A stretch of DNA of 64,000 bases from Selaginella moellendorffii. Its lineage: Eukaryota; Streptophyta; Lycopodiopsida; Selaginellales; Selaginellaceae. How positions within the stretch are numbered: the first letter of the stretch is position 1; every line of letters begins with the position of its first letter. Position numbers and translations under genes: made by a program. The notes under the pieces were generated by a model that was not told the origin of the DNA, did not search any database, and saw only the letters and a list, made by a program, of their open reading frames with translations. The DNA lies in the NCBI RefSeq assembly GCF_000143415.4, contig NW_003314325.1:28149-92148 (forward strand), read 5' to 3'. Shown piece by piece: positions 10,957-22,549 of the stretch.

Positions 10957-13900
10957 CAGCTCTCCAAGAACAGTGGTGCCATCACCAGCGTGATCGTCGA
11001 TAGCATCTTTATCAAGACGTGGAGAGATGGTCCGGCAGTGTCCTTGAATGGATCCCCAACTCTGCGGACAAGAAAGCTTAGTTCTTTGTCAAGGAAAAAC
11101 AGGGAAGAAAAACTTACGTGTCGCCGGTAACAGCAGCTTTGTGAGCCTCGCTACCTTTGCCGCCCAATGCACCACTCTCGATGAACTTCTTGGCGTTGTC
11201 CCAAGCTCCTCCCGCGGTGTTGAGGAAGAGCGCCATCAAAATTCCAGACACGGTAGCGAACATTAGCATTCCTGCCACTGCCTTTGCTCCCAGCAGTGGC
11301 TGCTCCGTGTAAACTCCTACTATTCTAAAGACAACACCTGCAAAGAAAAGAGCGAGGCATCGGACTACTCCCAAATCAAACCAGAGAAAACACGTACCAA
11401 CAATTATAGGGGAGATAACAGCTAGTGCACCGGGTTTAATCATCTCCCGTAGTGATGCTTTTGCCACAATTGATACGCATCGGCCGTAATCGGGCTTGTC
11501 TTGATAGGTCTGTAAAAGGACAGCAGTCTTTAGTTCAAGGAAAACAATGAAAACAAACTAACCATGATTCCAGGCCGCTCAGCGAATTGCCGTCGAACTT
11601 CATTCACAACCTCCTGTGCTGTTTTGCCTACTGCCGCACACGACCATGCACTAAATACAAATATCAACATTGCTCCTAGCAGGCCACCTACAAAAACTTC
11701 TGGGATTGCAATGTCAACCTGAAAGCATCCAAGTTGTAGTCAGCCTTAGAAGAACAACTGCTTACCTCAGTAAAGCTAATCTGAGTAAAAGACGATACTT
11801 CGTCCATATAAGCGCTGAACAGAAGAAAAGATGCTAACGCAGCGGAGCCTATAGCAAATCCCTTGGTTGTTGCCTTGGTAGTGTTGCCGACTGCGTCAAG
11901 AACATCAGTAATATCTCTCACGCTCTCCGGCTGCAAACCAAATTCCAGTTAAAAACATAGAACACGAAATTGCACTTACTTGTTGGCTCATCTCAACAAT
12001 TCCGCCAGCATTATCAGCAATGGGACCAAACATGTCCATGGTCAGCACGTACGCAGCTGTACTCAGCATCCCCATTGTAGCAATGGCAGTGCCAAATAAA
12101 CCTCCGACGGGAGCACCTTTACTGTCCACCAGCCCTGACGTTCTTCCAAGCCAATAAGCTGATACAATCGCGACGCTTATGACCAGAACGGGCATGGCTG
12201 TCGACTCCAGTCCAAGGCCAACGCCCGCTATAATATTTGTTCCGTGCCCGGTGCTGCTAGCAAGAGCCACCAGTCGCACAGGCTCGTACTTGTAGTCAGT
12301 GTAGTATTGAGAGATCCAGACAAAGAGATACGCCGTGATAATGCCTACGAGTCCGCACAAGGCAAAGTGGAACCATGCCGTAGGCGCTTGCTCAGTATAT
12401 AAAAGCCACCTTGTAGACTGTTAGGCAAATGCGTCAGTCAAGTCTTCAATGAAAGAAAAGGTCATACATACCGCTCCAAAGGTAATCACAGCTAAAACAA
12501 CAGCAACGCTATATCCTCTTTGCAAAACCGCCATGGGGTCCTCCATGTATTTGGTTCCCACTTCCCGTGCATTTTTTATCGACAGGATGCCAATCGCCGA
12601 GACAACGAGGTCAAAGGAGTGAACCACAAGCGGAAAAAGTATAAACCCAGATGCATCTGCGTCAACGAACCAAACTTAAACGATGACAACATCTAACACA
12701 CAAACCTTCTAGCTTGCATCTTTTGACCATAGTGCCTCCCAGAATCATGGCGCTAATTATCTCCGCAGCAATACTTTCGAATAAATCAGCACCACGAGCA
12801 GCACAATCACCAACATTATCTCCAACCTGTAAGACCATTAAGTCCATCAACTAAACGTAAACTACAAAATTTACCAGGTCCGCAATTACTGCAGGATTTC
12901 TGGGGTCATCCTCCGGAATGCCTTGCTCAACTTTACCGACAAGATCAGCACCAACGTCAGCTGCCTTCGTGTATATACCACCACCAAGTTGAGCAAAAAG
13001 TGCCACAAAAGATGCTCCAAATCCGTACCCGACGAGCAAAAGTGGCACTACACAATGAAAAGCAAACTTTAAAATCATCAAGATTCACGAAGGGACTTAC
13101 ATTCTGTAGCTTTCATGCCAGTCGGAGAGTCCACATTCAAGTAGACGTAAAACACAGCATAGAGGACAGCTACGCCCAAAACCGTCATACCAACAACGAT
13201 GAGCGCTGAAAATCCTCCCGCTCTCACAGCTATCTGCAAGAAAGATTTTAGAATAGACCGAAGAAACAAAAGTTTGATGTTTACCAGCAACGCCTCTCTG
13301 GCAGATCTTCTAGCAGCGCTTGATACTCGCACATTAGCTCTAACTGAAACCCACATTCCAACGTAGCCAGCGATGCCAGAACATAGAGCTCCAAGCAAAA
13401 ACGACAACACGGTAATAAATGCTGATGTTGCTCTGTTGTAACCACTATCAGTTTATCACCAGAACAAAAAAGAGAAAAAGAAATCCTCTGAGAAGAAACA
13501 AACACTCACTTGTCAATCCCAGCTGCCTCTTGCTGTGGCGTGGATCTCCTGAACAAATAAATACCAAGGATCCCAAAGGCGAGAACCACGGCCATGTTGG
13601 TAATTGCACCATACTGGGTGCGAAAGAAGCCTTCTGCACCGTCCCGAATTGCGTCTGATATCTGCAAACACGAAGCAGCTCAGTTCCTGACCAAAAGAAG
13701 AAGAAAAAAAGAGAAAATCGTTACCTGGACCATCTCAGGCGGTCCTTCGTCCTTTGCAAGCACCCATGACGAGAGGTAAGTCGCAAAGAAAATGCTTAGC
13801 GTGCACACCGCGAAGACGAAGACGATGATCGAGGAGGTCCGAACTCCGACATAGAACATCGCCACCAAACTAAATGCCGTGAGGAGATAGTATACTCGCT

Positions 13901-14092
13901 TATCCATGTTGTATATGAACCTCAAGAACTGGATCACCAAAAAGTCGTGGAAAATATTTTTTGGTGAGCAAACAAAGTGAGCTAGGAACTTACAAAGGGT
14001 GCTGTTGACTTGGTTCGGAGCGCTGGAAACGTCCTGGGCTTCTCCTGGTAGGAACCCATGCCATTCTCCGCATCTTGGCCATCTTCCATCAT
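10957..14092 (-). CDS. VHP2: Type II (K+-independent) proton-pumping pyrophosphatase, AVP2-like
   Basis: This integral membrane pump couples pyrophosphate hydrolysis to H+ transport; plant type II enzymes are placed in Golgi-related membranes. I read 14 exons from [20 protein letters not shown] (14,092-13,994) to the last exon ending MAPLFLES (stop 10,957-10,959), for a product of about 800 residues. Diagnostic blocks are [18 protein letters not shown], the substrate-binding [51 protein letters not shown] and the C-terminal [16 protein letters not shown]. The key position reads [10 protein letters not shown]; the Lys after NTT marks K+-independent type II enzymes, where type I has Ala. Introns are 45-70 bases. 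The gene is divergent from VDAC, with 674 bases between the start codons. Confidence 0.94.
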
Positions 14093-14766
14093 AATCGCGC
14101 CCGCAGATCTGCGGGCAATACTCTCTCCCTTCGGCAGCACCAGCTCAATCGAGGCCGGGGGCGGAATTCCCAGCCGCGAGGCAATGCATTCACCGATCTG
14201 CGAGGCGATCCAGCAATCTGACGCTCGATCCTCGCCAATCCGAACCTGGACCAAGGAAATGGAGGCGCCGCGTGAAATGAGCAGCGAAAATCCAGCTGAG
14301 AAGCAGGCGCGCTGCGCTCCGCCGGCTCTCTCGCCCGATCCCTCGCCCGGAATTCGTGGTAGGGGAAAATAGGGCAAAGGTTCCCAACAGAATCTTCCGT
14401 GACGGAAAATGCAACACGATTTGACGGCGGGGATTTGATCACTGAAAGATTGCGAATATTCGAATATGCTGTAGAATATACCTAAACTAGTCACCACGGT
14501 AAAGAAACCTCGCTTTATAAAATCTGTCTAGGGCAGGAAGGGAATTTCACGGATCATCGTCGGCGGCGCGCGGCTCGCTCGCATTCTTTAATCAATCAGG
14601 TGTGCTCTCGCCCCGCTCCCACTCGCTCCTCCTCCAGCGGGATCAAGATTGCCGAGATTTCGCGAGAGGCTTTTCTCGTCTCGCGGAGGGGTTTTGGTAG
14701 GGTTTCTCTGATTCGCAGCTCGCTGGTTTGGCATTTGCCGCGCGCAGGTAGAGATCATCAAGAGGA
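14093..14766. promoter_or_regulatory. Divergent promoter region of the H+-pyrophosphatase and VDAC genes
   Basis: The 674 bases between the two ATGs must hold both 5' leaders and promoters. The sequence is G+C-rich near the pyrophosphatase side and contains no convincing reading frame. No canonical TATA box stands out on the VDAC side. Confidence 0.45.
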
Positions 14767-15903
14767 ATGGGCAAGGGACCGGGAATGTTCTCCGACATTG
14801 GCAGGAGTACCAGAGGTAGGGAGAGGTTTTTTTTTGTATGCTTTGTTCTTCCTAGTTCTTTTTAAAATTGTGGGATGAGCAGACCTCCTTAACAAGGACT
14901 ATTTCTACGACCACAAATTCACTGTCACGACCACAACCTCGTCTGGCTTGGTAAGTTTCATCTGTTTTGTTCATTTTTTTTCTTTGTGCTATGTGATCTT
15001 AGCTCTAAGTTTTTTCTTTCTCTGTAGACGTTCACCTCGACTGGAACAAGGAAAGGCGAGTCTCTGGGAGGGGAGCTCTGTGGCCAGTTTAAGCATTACA
15101 ACATCACCACTGACGTGAAAGTCGACACAAACTCAAACGTACGTAGCCATCACATTTTCCTTTCCTTGTAACGTAGCAGCTCCGATCACACAGGTGTATG
15201 CCACAGTCACTGGCAATGAAGTCAGCCAAGGAGTGAAGGCGATCATCGGCGTGAATCTCCCCAACGTTTCGACTGGAAAGGTTCGCTAGAAAGCTTTTGG
15301 ATTTCGATTGTTCTTGCGAAGTAACATCGCTACAGGTGGAAGTTCACTACGTCCACGACAATGTTGGCATCACCAGCGCTGTGGGACTGACTGCCTCGCC
15401 TCCAGTGGACGTCACGGCGGCCTTTGGCAACAAGGAGTACTCGCTGGGAGGCGCTGTCTCCCTCGACACTGCCGCTGGAACCGTGAAGAAGTACGAAGCT
15501 GGGCTTGGCATCACCAAGCCGGACTTCACCGCTGCTCTCCTCTTGTAAGTCTGGGACGAAGTCCTTGCCAAGTCTAAGCTTTCTTCCTTTTGCTAGGTGT
15601 GACAAAGGAGATACTGTGAAAGTCAGCTATTCACACACGGTCAGTCCACTGACGAAGGCCACTGTCGGCGCGGAGGTGGTGCATTCGATTTCAAAGAAGT
15701 TGAATACGTTTACCATCGGTGGCGCGTATAATCTGGATCTCCTCACCACCGTCAAGGCTCGCCTGAATAATCAGGGGAAGCTCGCGGCTCTGATCCAGCA
15801 CGAGTTCCGGCCGAAGTCGCTCTTGACGATCTCTGGCGAAGTCGACACGAAGTCCCTGAACAAGGACACCAAAGTTGGTCTAGCTCTTTCGCTCAAGCCA
15901 TGA
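14767..15903 (+). CDS. VDAC: Mitochondrial outer membrane porin (voltage-dependent anion channel)
   Basis: This is a beta-barrel channel for metabolites across the outer mitochondrial membrane. Six exons (14767-14815, 14883-14950, 15028-15138, 15194-15280, 15336-15544, 15597-15903) join in frame to 276 residues, the usual plant VDAC length. The N-terminal helix region is MGKGPGMFSDIGRSTRDLL, followed by LLNKDYFYDHKFTVTT, the barrel strands and the C-terminal KVGLALSLKP. The G-L-K nucleotide motif of animal VDAC is not evident, as in other plant forms. The ATG at 14,767 gives the conserved plant start. Confidence 0.93.
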
Positions 15904-16048
15904 GCAAGTGAGTAAAAACGTCAGTCGAGTCAGTCAGTCAGGGGTATAATCTCCTGGAACGAACCTTGGAAAAAGAATTTTTCTTTTGTCTGTGACGCTT
16001 TTGATGTGAGCAGGAATAATTCGAGCTCGCTTTTTCTCCCCTCTGTTC

Positions 16049-17723
16049 TCATAAGACGAGCCTCAACTTTGTTCTCCATGTCTTGCCTACAATCTTCTTC
16101 GGTGCAGGATCGTCGACGCCTTTGTCTCGCTGCCCCGATGTAAAATAAAGCCATCCATCCCAGAAAGCCGCCAGCGTTGTCTTCACCCTGTACGGCATGC
16201 GTCCGATGATCTTCCATCTCTGTTCACGCCAAACATCAGCTCGCAACGGCCGAGAGAATCTCGTACTGCTACTCACCATTTTCGTGAGGCTGAATTGGAG
16301 CACGTCCCCCACAAGAACCATCTTTTTCGTGACTGGATTCTTCTCCGTGGTGCCGCCAACGATGACAATGGAATCGTTGACAATCACCCACGCGAACTCG
16401 ATGTGAGAGTCGGGCTTTGGCATTGGCGGCATGGCTTTCCATGACTTTGCGGCGTTCTCTAGCATGTAGACGTCGCTGTAGACCACCTGGCTTGAAAGAT
16501 TTAGAGCTGGAGAGAGCGAGAATGGTGTGAACTTACCTCACGCTGCCGAGAGCATTTGAAAATAGGAGACCCGGGCTTGGGCTTGTAATCTCCTTCCTGA
16601 CCACCAATGACGAAGAGACGATCACCGAAAACAATGCAGGCCCTGCACAAAGGAGAAAGAAATAAATTGGAAACTGGAACGACGTCAAGTTCTTGAGCTC
16701 TAGTCTTGAACTTGACTGTTTCCAACTCAAGAACCTGACAAGGAAACGTTTTTACCTGTGAGGACCACCTCGAGGTATTGGAATCTCGGCTCGCCACTTT
16801 GTTTCTACCGCCTTTCCGTCTTTCACAGCGAGGCTCCAGTGCTCAAGCGCGGGCTCCCAGCGATCCTCCTTACTGCCACCCATGACATGAAGCCTTCCTC
16901 TCCAGAGCTGTGTTGCAGGCGCATATCTATCAGCGTGTGTTTTCATACAGCGAGCCATTCTCGAAAAGAAAAGAAAGAACTTTGTAAGATTTACCTGGGC
17001 ACCGGAAGTGGAGGAAGACGATCCCACGACTTTGTCTCGGTATCCAGCACGAAGTTGAGATTTGTCGGTCCTCGACACTGGGGGCCATACTGCCCAGTAA
17101 CAACGTAAACGAAGCGTCCATCCGTGACCATTCCCAGGTGTGAGTGAGCCATTTCCTTTGGCATATCGAAAGTGTCGATCCAAGTGTTTGTCATCAAGTC
17201 GAGAACATTGACATGAGAATGTATCTATAGAATGGAAAAGCAAAATGTGAAAGATCTGGAGAAGGAAATCTAATCACTAACCTCGTCAATGGTAGCATAT
17301 CCAGCGAAAACGTACAAGAGGTTCCGGATTTGTACGGCAGCCCCATCGAGCCTCTTAACAGGACACTCTGCGATTTCTTCCCACTGGATCTCTGGAACGC
17401 CTGGTTCTAGCAAATCCATCGCCTCTATCTGTGCATCTTAGAAACGCGGAAGAATCAGCTAGACAGATTTAAATAAAACACTGACAAATGCGAGGAAATC
17501 GCAATATCTTCTCGCTCGGACAGAGATCACACTCACTCACCTCCTGCAGCTTGAGCGGATCATAGCCGAGTGGAATCGAGGAAGGCATCGACCGCGGCGC
17601 CGTTGCGTAGGACGAAATCCAGTAGAAATTCCTAAACACCGCCACGATCGCGAGCAGCGCGCACGCCGCGAGCGCCCCATAGCGCACGAGATGCCCTACC
17701 GAGCCCACATTCCTCTTCCCCAT
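16049..17723 (-). CDS. Kelch-repeat protein with an N-terminal membrane anchor
   Basis: Seven exons (17723-17541, 17428-17282, 17224-16995, 16926-16756, 16642-16537, 16486-16277, 16219-16049) join to 405 residues. The N-terminus is short and basic, followed by one hydrophobic segment (GALAACALLAIVAVF), which suggests a type II membrane protein of the secretory pathway. The rest forms a kelch/galactose-oxidase-like propeller with blades such as YVVTGQYGPQCRGPT, LHVMGGSKEDRW, LFVIGGQEGD and IVIVGGTTEK. Plant homologues (Arabidopsis At1g51540/At3g27220 group) are annotated only by fold. No catalytic residues can be assigned. Confidence 0.85.
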
Positions 17724-17861
17724 ACACAATCACTAGGGCTAGGGCTTTACATAGCATATATACCGTACAAAAATTTTAAAGTTTAGCCGCCAAAATATTG
17801 TCCGGCAATAACGACCGTACAAGGCCCCAGGTTTTAGGGTTCTTGGGGAAAACTCTCTACT

Positions 17862-18495
17862 CTAGCACGTCGTCCAGAGGGGGCCAGTCGCTTCGAGCGC
17901 CTCGATCCCCCGAAAGTGGTGGCTTTCGCGGTCGGGCGAGCTTGGCGCCGCCGGCGGCGACGACGCTGGGGAGATTTTGATGCTCTCGCTGGTGATTGTG
18001 GTGGCGGCGGTGGTGGCGGAGGAGACGCTGTGGTTCTGCCCGACGATGTTGGTGACCATCGCGCTGTGCTGCATTCGAAGGCAAACGTTCTCGGCCTGGG
18101 AGATTGCGAGCTGCGTCTGGAGCTGCGCTATCTGCTGGTGTAGTGCCGAGATCGCGCCAACGCAGCCATAGACCGGATCCCTGACCCTGGCATTTGCCTC
18201 GTAGACCATGCTACCCACGGCGTCGCCGCGCTGGTGGAGAGGAAGGTCCTGGAAGAGAAACAAGAAGGAAGAAAGAAATCTTTGAGCCCTAAAGAACGAT
18301 TGGAAATGGAAGAACTTGCGATCGATCGATCACCTGGAGCATCTTGCTCACATTGCTGGCGCCGAAGACCTTGTGGACGAAGGCGAATTTCTGGGGCTCG
18401 TCGGGGGGGAAGTATGGCGCAAAGATGCAATCCTGCGCGCATCGCCGGCGGAGGAGCTTGCAAGCAGCGCACGGCGACAGACCTGACGGGGACAT
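17862..18495 (-). CDS. LOB-domain (LBD) transcription factor, class I
   Basis: Two exons (18495-18334, 18248-17862) encode 182 residues. The LOB domain is complete: the C block CAACKLLRRRCAQDC (C-x2-C-x6-C-x3-C) at residues 8-22, the GAS block (FGASNVSKMLQ) around residue 45, and the coiled coil ISALHQQIAQLQTQL with leucine spacing. This makes it class I. The intron at the conserved Q|D position after the GAS region is typical of the family. The C-terminal tail is Ser/Thr-rich and low in complexity. LBD proteins act in the nucleus to set lateral organ boundaries and meristem outputs; which target this one controls cannot be read. The leader contains many CGATCGAT and GCCGC repeats and a CT tract. 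Confidence 0.92.
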
Positions 18496-18604
18496 TGGCG
18501 ATCGATCGCGCCGCGCCGCGCCGCGCCGCGCTCGCTGGATCGATCGATTGCTCGTCCGATCGATCGAAGTCGCGAGCTCTTCGTCTTCTTGGAAAATATG
18601 CCTC

Positions 18605-18622
18605 CTCTCTCTCTCTCTCTCT
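18605..18622. repeat. (CT)n microsatellite in the LBD upstream region
   Basis: An uninterrupted CT run lies about 110 bases upstream of the LBD start. It may be part of the leader or core promoter, as CT-rich tracts often are in plants. Confidence 0.7.
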
Positions 18623-18914
18623 TTAAACCGTGGGAAGGGCAAAAAAATGGAGGCGATGGTATATAAGCTGGCGTGACGTGGTGACGTGTCGCGCCGGATT
18701 GGCCCGACGCAAATGGTAAGTGGACGGTGGGAAAAAAAACTTCTTCCTGGAAATTCAACTGGAGATTTCTTTGGATCGTGCGAACCGCGTCCCATGCAAG
18801 CATCGAACCCGCGACCTCCAGCTGGGGTGGATCTGAGAATATGCCGCCTTTCAAAATTGGCAAATTGGCGCTGTTTCTATGGTACAAGTTTGAGGAGAGC
18901 TTCTTTCCGGTCTC

Positions 18915-21900
18915 TCACCGTGGCTTGGGCGATGGAGAGGATGAGGAGGAGGAGGGCGATGGAGATGGCAGAGAGGGGGGAAAGAATTGCTGTATTGCTT
19001 GCTGCAATTTGCTGAAAGTCACTGGCTTGGCGATGAATGAGTCCATGCCGTGAGTGTAGCATTCCGCGACGTTCTCTGGAAGCGCATTCGCGGTCATCTA
19101 TTCCAGCCAAAACAGAGAAGGCAGCGATCGATTGATCAGAGAAGAGCTTGTCTCTAACAATTGAGAATGAAGAACAGATGTGATCACTTACAGCTATGAT
19201 CGTGCTCCTCTTGCCTTGACCATCCCGATTTCCCTGCGTATCGCGGATCAAACGAGTTGCCTCCAATCCATCCATCACGGGCATGATGACGTCCTGATAA
19301 AAAGAACTTATCGCCAAGAACGGTCAAGGAAAGAAAGCTGGCAATACCATTAGAATCAAATCGAAGTAATCTCTCTTGATCGCTTCCACAGCCTCGGCTC
19401 CATCGTTCACAACTGTTGCTTCGAGCCCCATTCTTCGTAACATCGACTGCGCAACCATGATGTTCACTTTGTTGTCCTCGGCGAGCAAAACTTTCAACTT
19501 AGCCGCATTGCCGCCAGTGGCGGTGGCGGTGGTGGTAGTGGTAGCAGCAACAGCGGTAGGAACATCGATCTTTGTCGTGGTTTTACCGCTAGCTTCACCG
19601 TTTCGATGAGGAGGAGAGCTCGAGCTCTTCCTGGACGAGACACTCTCGCCATTGTTGCCGCTAATTCTCTTGTTCACGCTCGAGCCCCGTGTTCCCGATG
19701 ATTTTCTTCTCGCCGCCATCGCTGCCGTGCTAAAACTAAAGTGGCTGCTAGCTTGATTGGTACCGTTTGATCCGCAAAGCTTGCAGGGCAGCGTAAACAT
19801 AAACGTGGAGCCTTTGTTCTCTTCACTGTTAACTTTGAGCTTTCCACCCATGAGTTCCACCTTGAAGAAACGAAGAATCATAGTTATCGTCGAAGGTTCC
19901 TTAGCATGAATCACGTACCAGTTGCTTGCAAATCGCGAGGCCGAGACCAGTGCCACCATACTTCCTTGCGTGTGTTTCACTCACTTGCATATATTTCGTG
20001 AATAGAAACGGGAGAGCCGTGTCTGCGACAACGAAATCAAAGAAAAGGTTAAACTGTGTAGAAACATTTGTTTGGCAGACCTGGAATACCAATGCCCGTG
20101 TCCACAATTCGACACTCGAGCCACACAGTGTCGTTGTTTACCCACTGTGGAACAGTGGAAGTGGTAGTCGCGGGAGAAGTGATAGAAGAAGAGCAAGGAG
20201 TTTGTAATTCGTTTGAATCGACAATGCTTCCATTTTGCTTGTGAGGAAGTTTTTTGTTGCCGATTTCTATCTCCACCCGGACACTTCCATGACGAGTAAA
20301 CTTGATGGCATTGCTGGAAGAAGAAGAAGGTATAAAGCTCGAGAAAAGCTTTGCAGGACAGAAAAAATCGAGTTTTTACCTCACCAAGTTTGTCAAGATC
20401 TGGCGGACTCTCAACACATCGGCAATCACCTATAAGGATAAGCGAGAAACCAAGTTACTCTCAACCGTGAAAAGCTTTGTCACCTCAAACGGAACTTCGG
20501 CCGAGACAAAGCCTTCCAAATTCAAGTCTCCCTTTTGCATCGACGCTGCGGCGATCTGGAGGACGTTCTTGAGGACCTCTCGAGGACGAAACTTTGTAGC
20601 CTCGAGCTTCATAGCTCCTGAGTAGCAGAAAAGAGAAGCCACGATTAAAACACCATCAAAAGCTCAAGCTGGTTTCACCTGATTCCACCTTGGAGAGATC
20701 GAGAATGTCATTTATAAGTTGCATCACCAGGTCTCCGGATGAAACCATGATATCGACGAGATTTTGCTGCTCGGGATCCAGATTGGTGGCGGCCAAAATC
20801 TCGGCCATGCTCACCACTCCACTCAGCGGCGAGCGTATCTCATGCGACATTGTAGCCAGCAGCTGCTTTGCCTTCATCGTTTCCTCTGGAAAAAAACCAA
20901 AGTATAAGAACAGCACTCAAAGATATAGCACCAAAAACTTGCCTGTGATGCGCATTGTCTTGTGAAGCTGCGTTTCCATCGCCTTTTGCACGGCTTCTTC
21001 CTCCCTCAAGCGTATGAGCTTCTCCCGGTTTGCAGCCTTGAGAAATTTCTTTTTTCCTTGTCAAAGCTAGAAAACGAAGATTTCACGGTCTCGAAAGTAC
21101 CTCTTCAGTGACGTCCATGGAGACGATGTTGACACCAATCGTCTCGCCACCTTTGCTGAACACCGGCTCGGCACAGATGAGAAACACCTTGTATCCAAAC
21201 TCCACCGTGTCGTAGACGAACTCTCGCTTTGCCGGGCACCCCCGGCGAAGAACTTCCTTCTTGAAGTTGTGTGTCATGGTTCCTCCCGGACCCGGGAGAA
21301 GCTCCAGGTCCGTCTTTCCAATCACCTCCTGGAAAGCAAAACTCGTAAATCCTGTAGAACACAAGCTCTAGAGCTAGAACTTTAGAGAACTATAGAACTC
21401 GCGAATTCTAGAACTATAGAGCTCTAGAAAGCCCACGCTAGCTAGCAGTTCTAAAACAAATGGAAAACTTTGAGGAAGATCGCTACGTACCGATTGCCAG
21501 GCCGGATGATTATTGTACATAAATCTATATTTGAGATCCTTGTCCTGGCAATGAGAGTTTAGATCGCAGCGAGGAGAAGCAAGCGAGCAAGAAATCTTTA
21601 CCTGGTGGCTCAAGAAAATGGGAGCATTCCGGAGCACAAAGTGGAGGAAGTTGTCCACTCGCTCGAGCTGGTTTTGCAGCTCGGTCACCATCGGCTTCAC
21701 TGCTTCCAGGCGCTTGGATTTCTCCTCGAGTTTCTTGATGAGAATCTCCTCCCGCTGCAAGCTCTCGCCCAGGAGCTGGTTAAACTTCCAAGCCTTGGAC
21801 TTCCAATGCTCCACCTGGTCGCCATAGCCTTCTCCTCCCTCTTCCAATCCAAAGCTCCCTCTCCTCTCGCAAGAGCAAGCAGCAGCATTGCCGCCGCCAT

Positions 21901-22549
21901 CGCCCTCCAAAGTTCCTGGAGGAGGAGGAGGAGGAGCTCTCCACTCTTTCTCTACAGTGCCAACTTTGCTATCATCCAGCGATGGAGGAGGAAGGACTCC
22001 AACCAGCGGAGGAACTCCACTCACTTGCCGCTTGACTTGCTCCTCGAGCGTCCCGGAGCCGCGCAGCACCGATCGATTGTCCCGCGACGCCGCCGCGTAG
22101 AAGGATTCCTCGTCGAGAATCCGGCGCCGCTTGCTCTCCGCCTCGCTGCGCTGTGACGAGAGCGACTCCATCTCCTCCTTGAGCAGCTGGACTGCATTGC
22201 TGTGACTGGATTCCCACTGCCTGGCAAGCCCGGAGAGCTGCCCGACTCCCACATTCGTGGAGCCAACCAAGCTCGATAGGTAGCTCGAATCGGCGATGCC
22301 CGCCTCGCCCGCCAGGGATACGTTGTCCGGCTTCTGCGACAAGCGCTTCTCCCAATTCAGGTCGGGTGGCCACATCGAAGATCTCTTCTCTAGGCTCCCG
22401 AGCTCGTCCTGGGAGTGCACGCGATGATCGATTCCAGCTTCCAGCTTGATTGTGATGATCGCGCAGAGCCAAATTCCTCGCAGGGAAGAGATGGTGATTC
22501 TTCTTCTTACCTCTTTGATCTTGCTCCTCTCGTCACCCACATTGGGCAT
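18915..22549 (-). CDS. AHK5: Cytosolic PAS-containing hybrid histidine kinase, AHK5/CKI2 type
   Basis: Thirteen exons (22549-22511, 22408-21602, 21544-21491, 21328-21101, 21036-20943, 20885-20679, 20617-20484, 20429-20380, 20313-20081, 20022-19919, 19860-19348, 19293-19192, 19097-18915) join in frame to 915 residues; Arabidopsis AHK5 has 922. From the N-terminus: an [10 protein letters not shown]-like start, a long coiled coil (roughly 90-270), a PAS domain ([16 protein letters not shown] through [13 protein letters not shown]), a HisKA box with phosphoacceptor His in [12 protein letters not shown], an ATPase domain with N box (NLVSNAIKFT), G1 (VDTGIGIP) and G2 (GGTGLGLAI), and a C-terminal receiver with LLAEDNKVN and phosphoacceptor Asp in [10 protein letters not shown], Lys in AKPV. 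No CHASE domain or membrane segment is seen, so it is not a cytokinin receptor. AHK5 relatives act in stress and stomatal signalling. The intron after 20,943 is GC-AG. A copy of its first exons sits at 34,397. Confidence 0.9.

Noticed and set aside
18780-18850. tRNA-like T-loop (GGGTTCGATG on the minus strand) beside the kinase 3' end
   Set aside because: The bases around the loop do not pair as a T stem, and no anticodon or acceptor arms can be folded.
21605-22156. 183-residue plus-strand ORF opposite the kinase coiled-coil exon
   Set aside because: It is the mirror of a G+C-rich coding exon; the minus-strand frame carries the kinase domains and proper splice sites.
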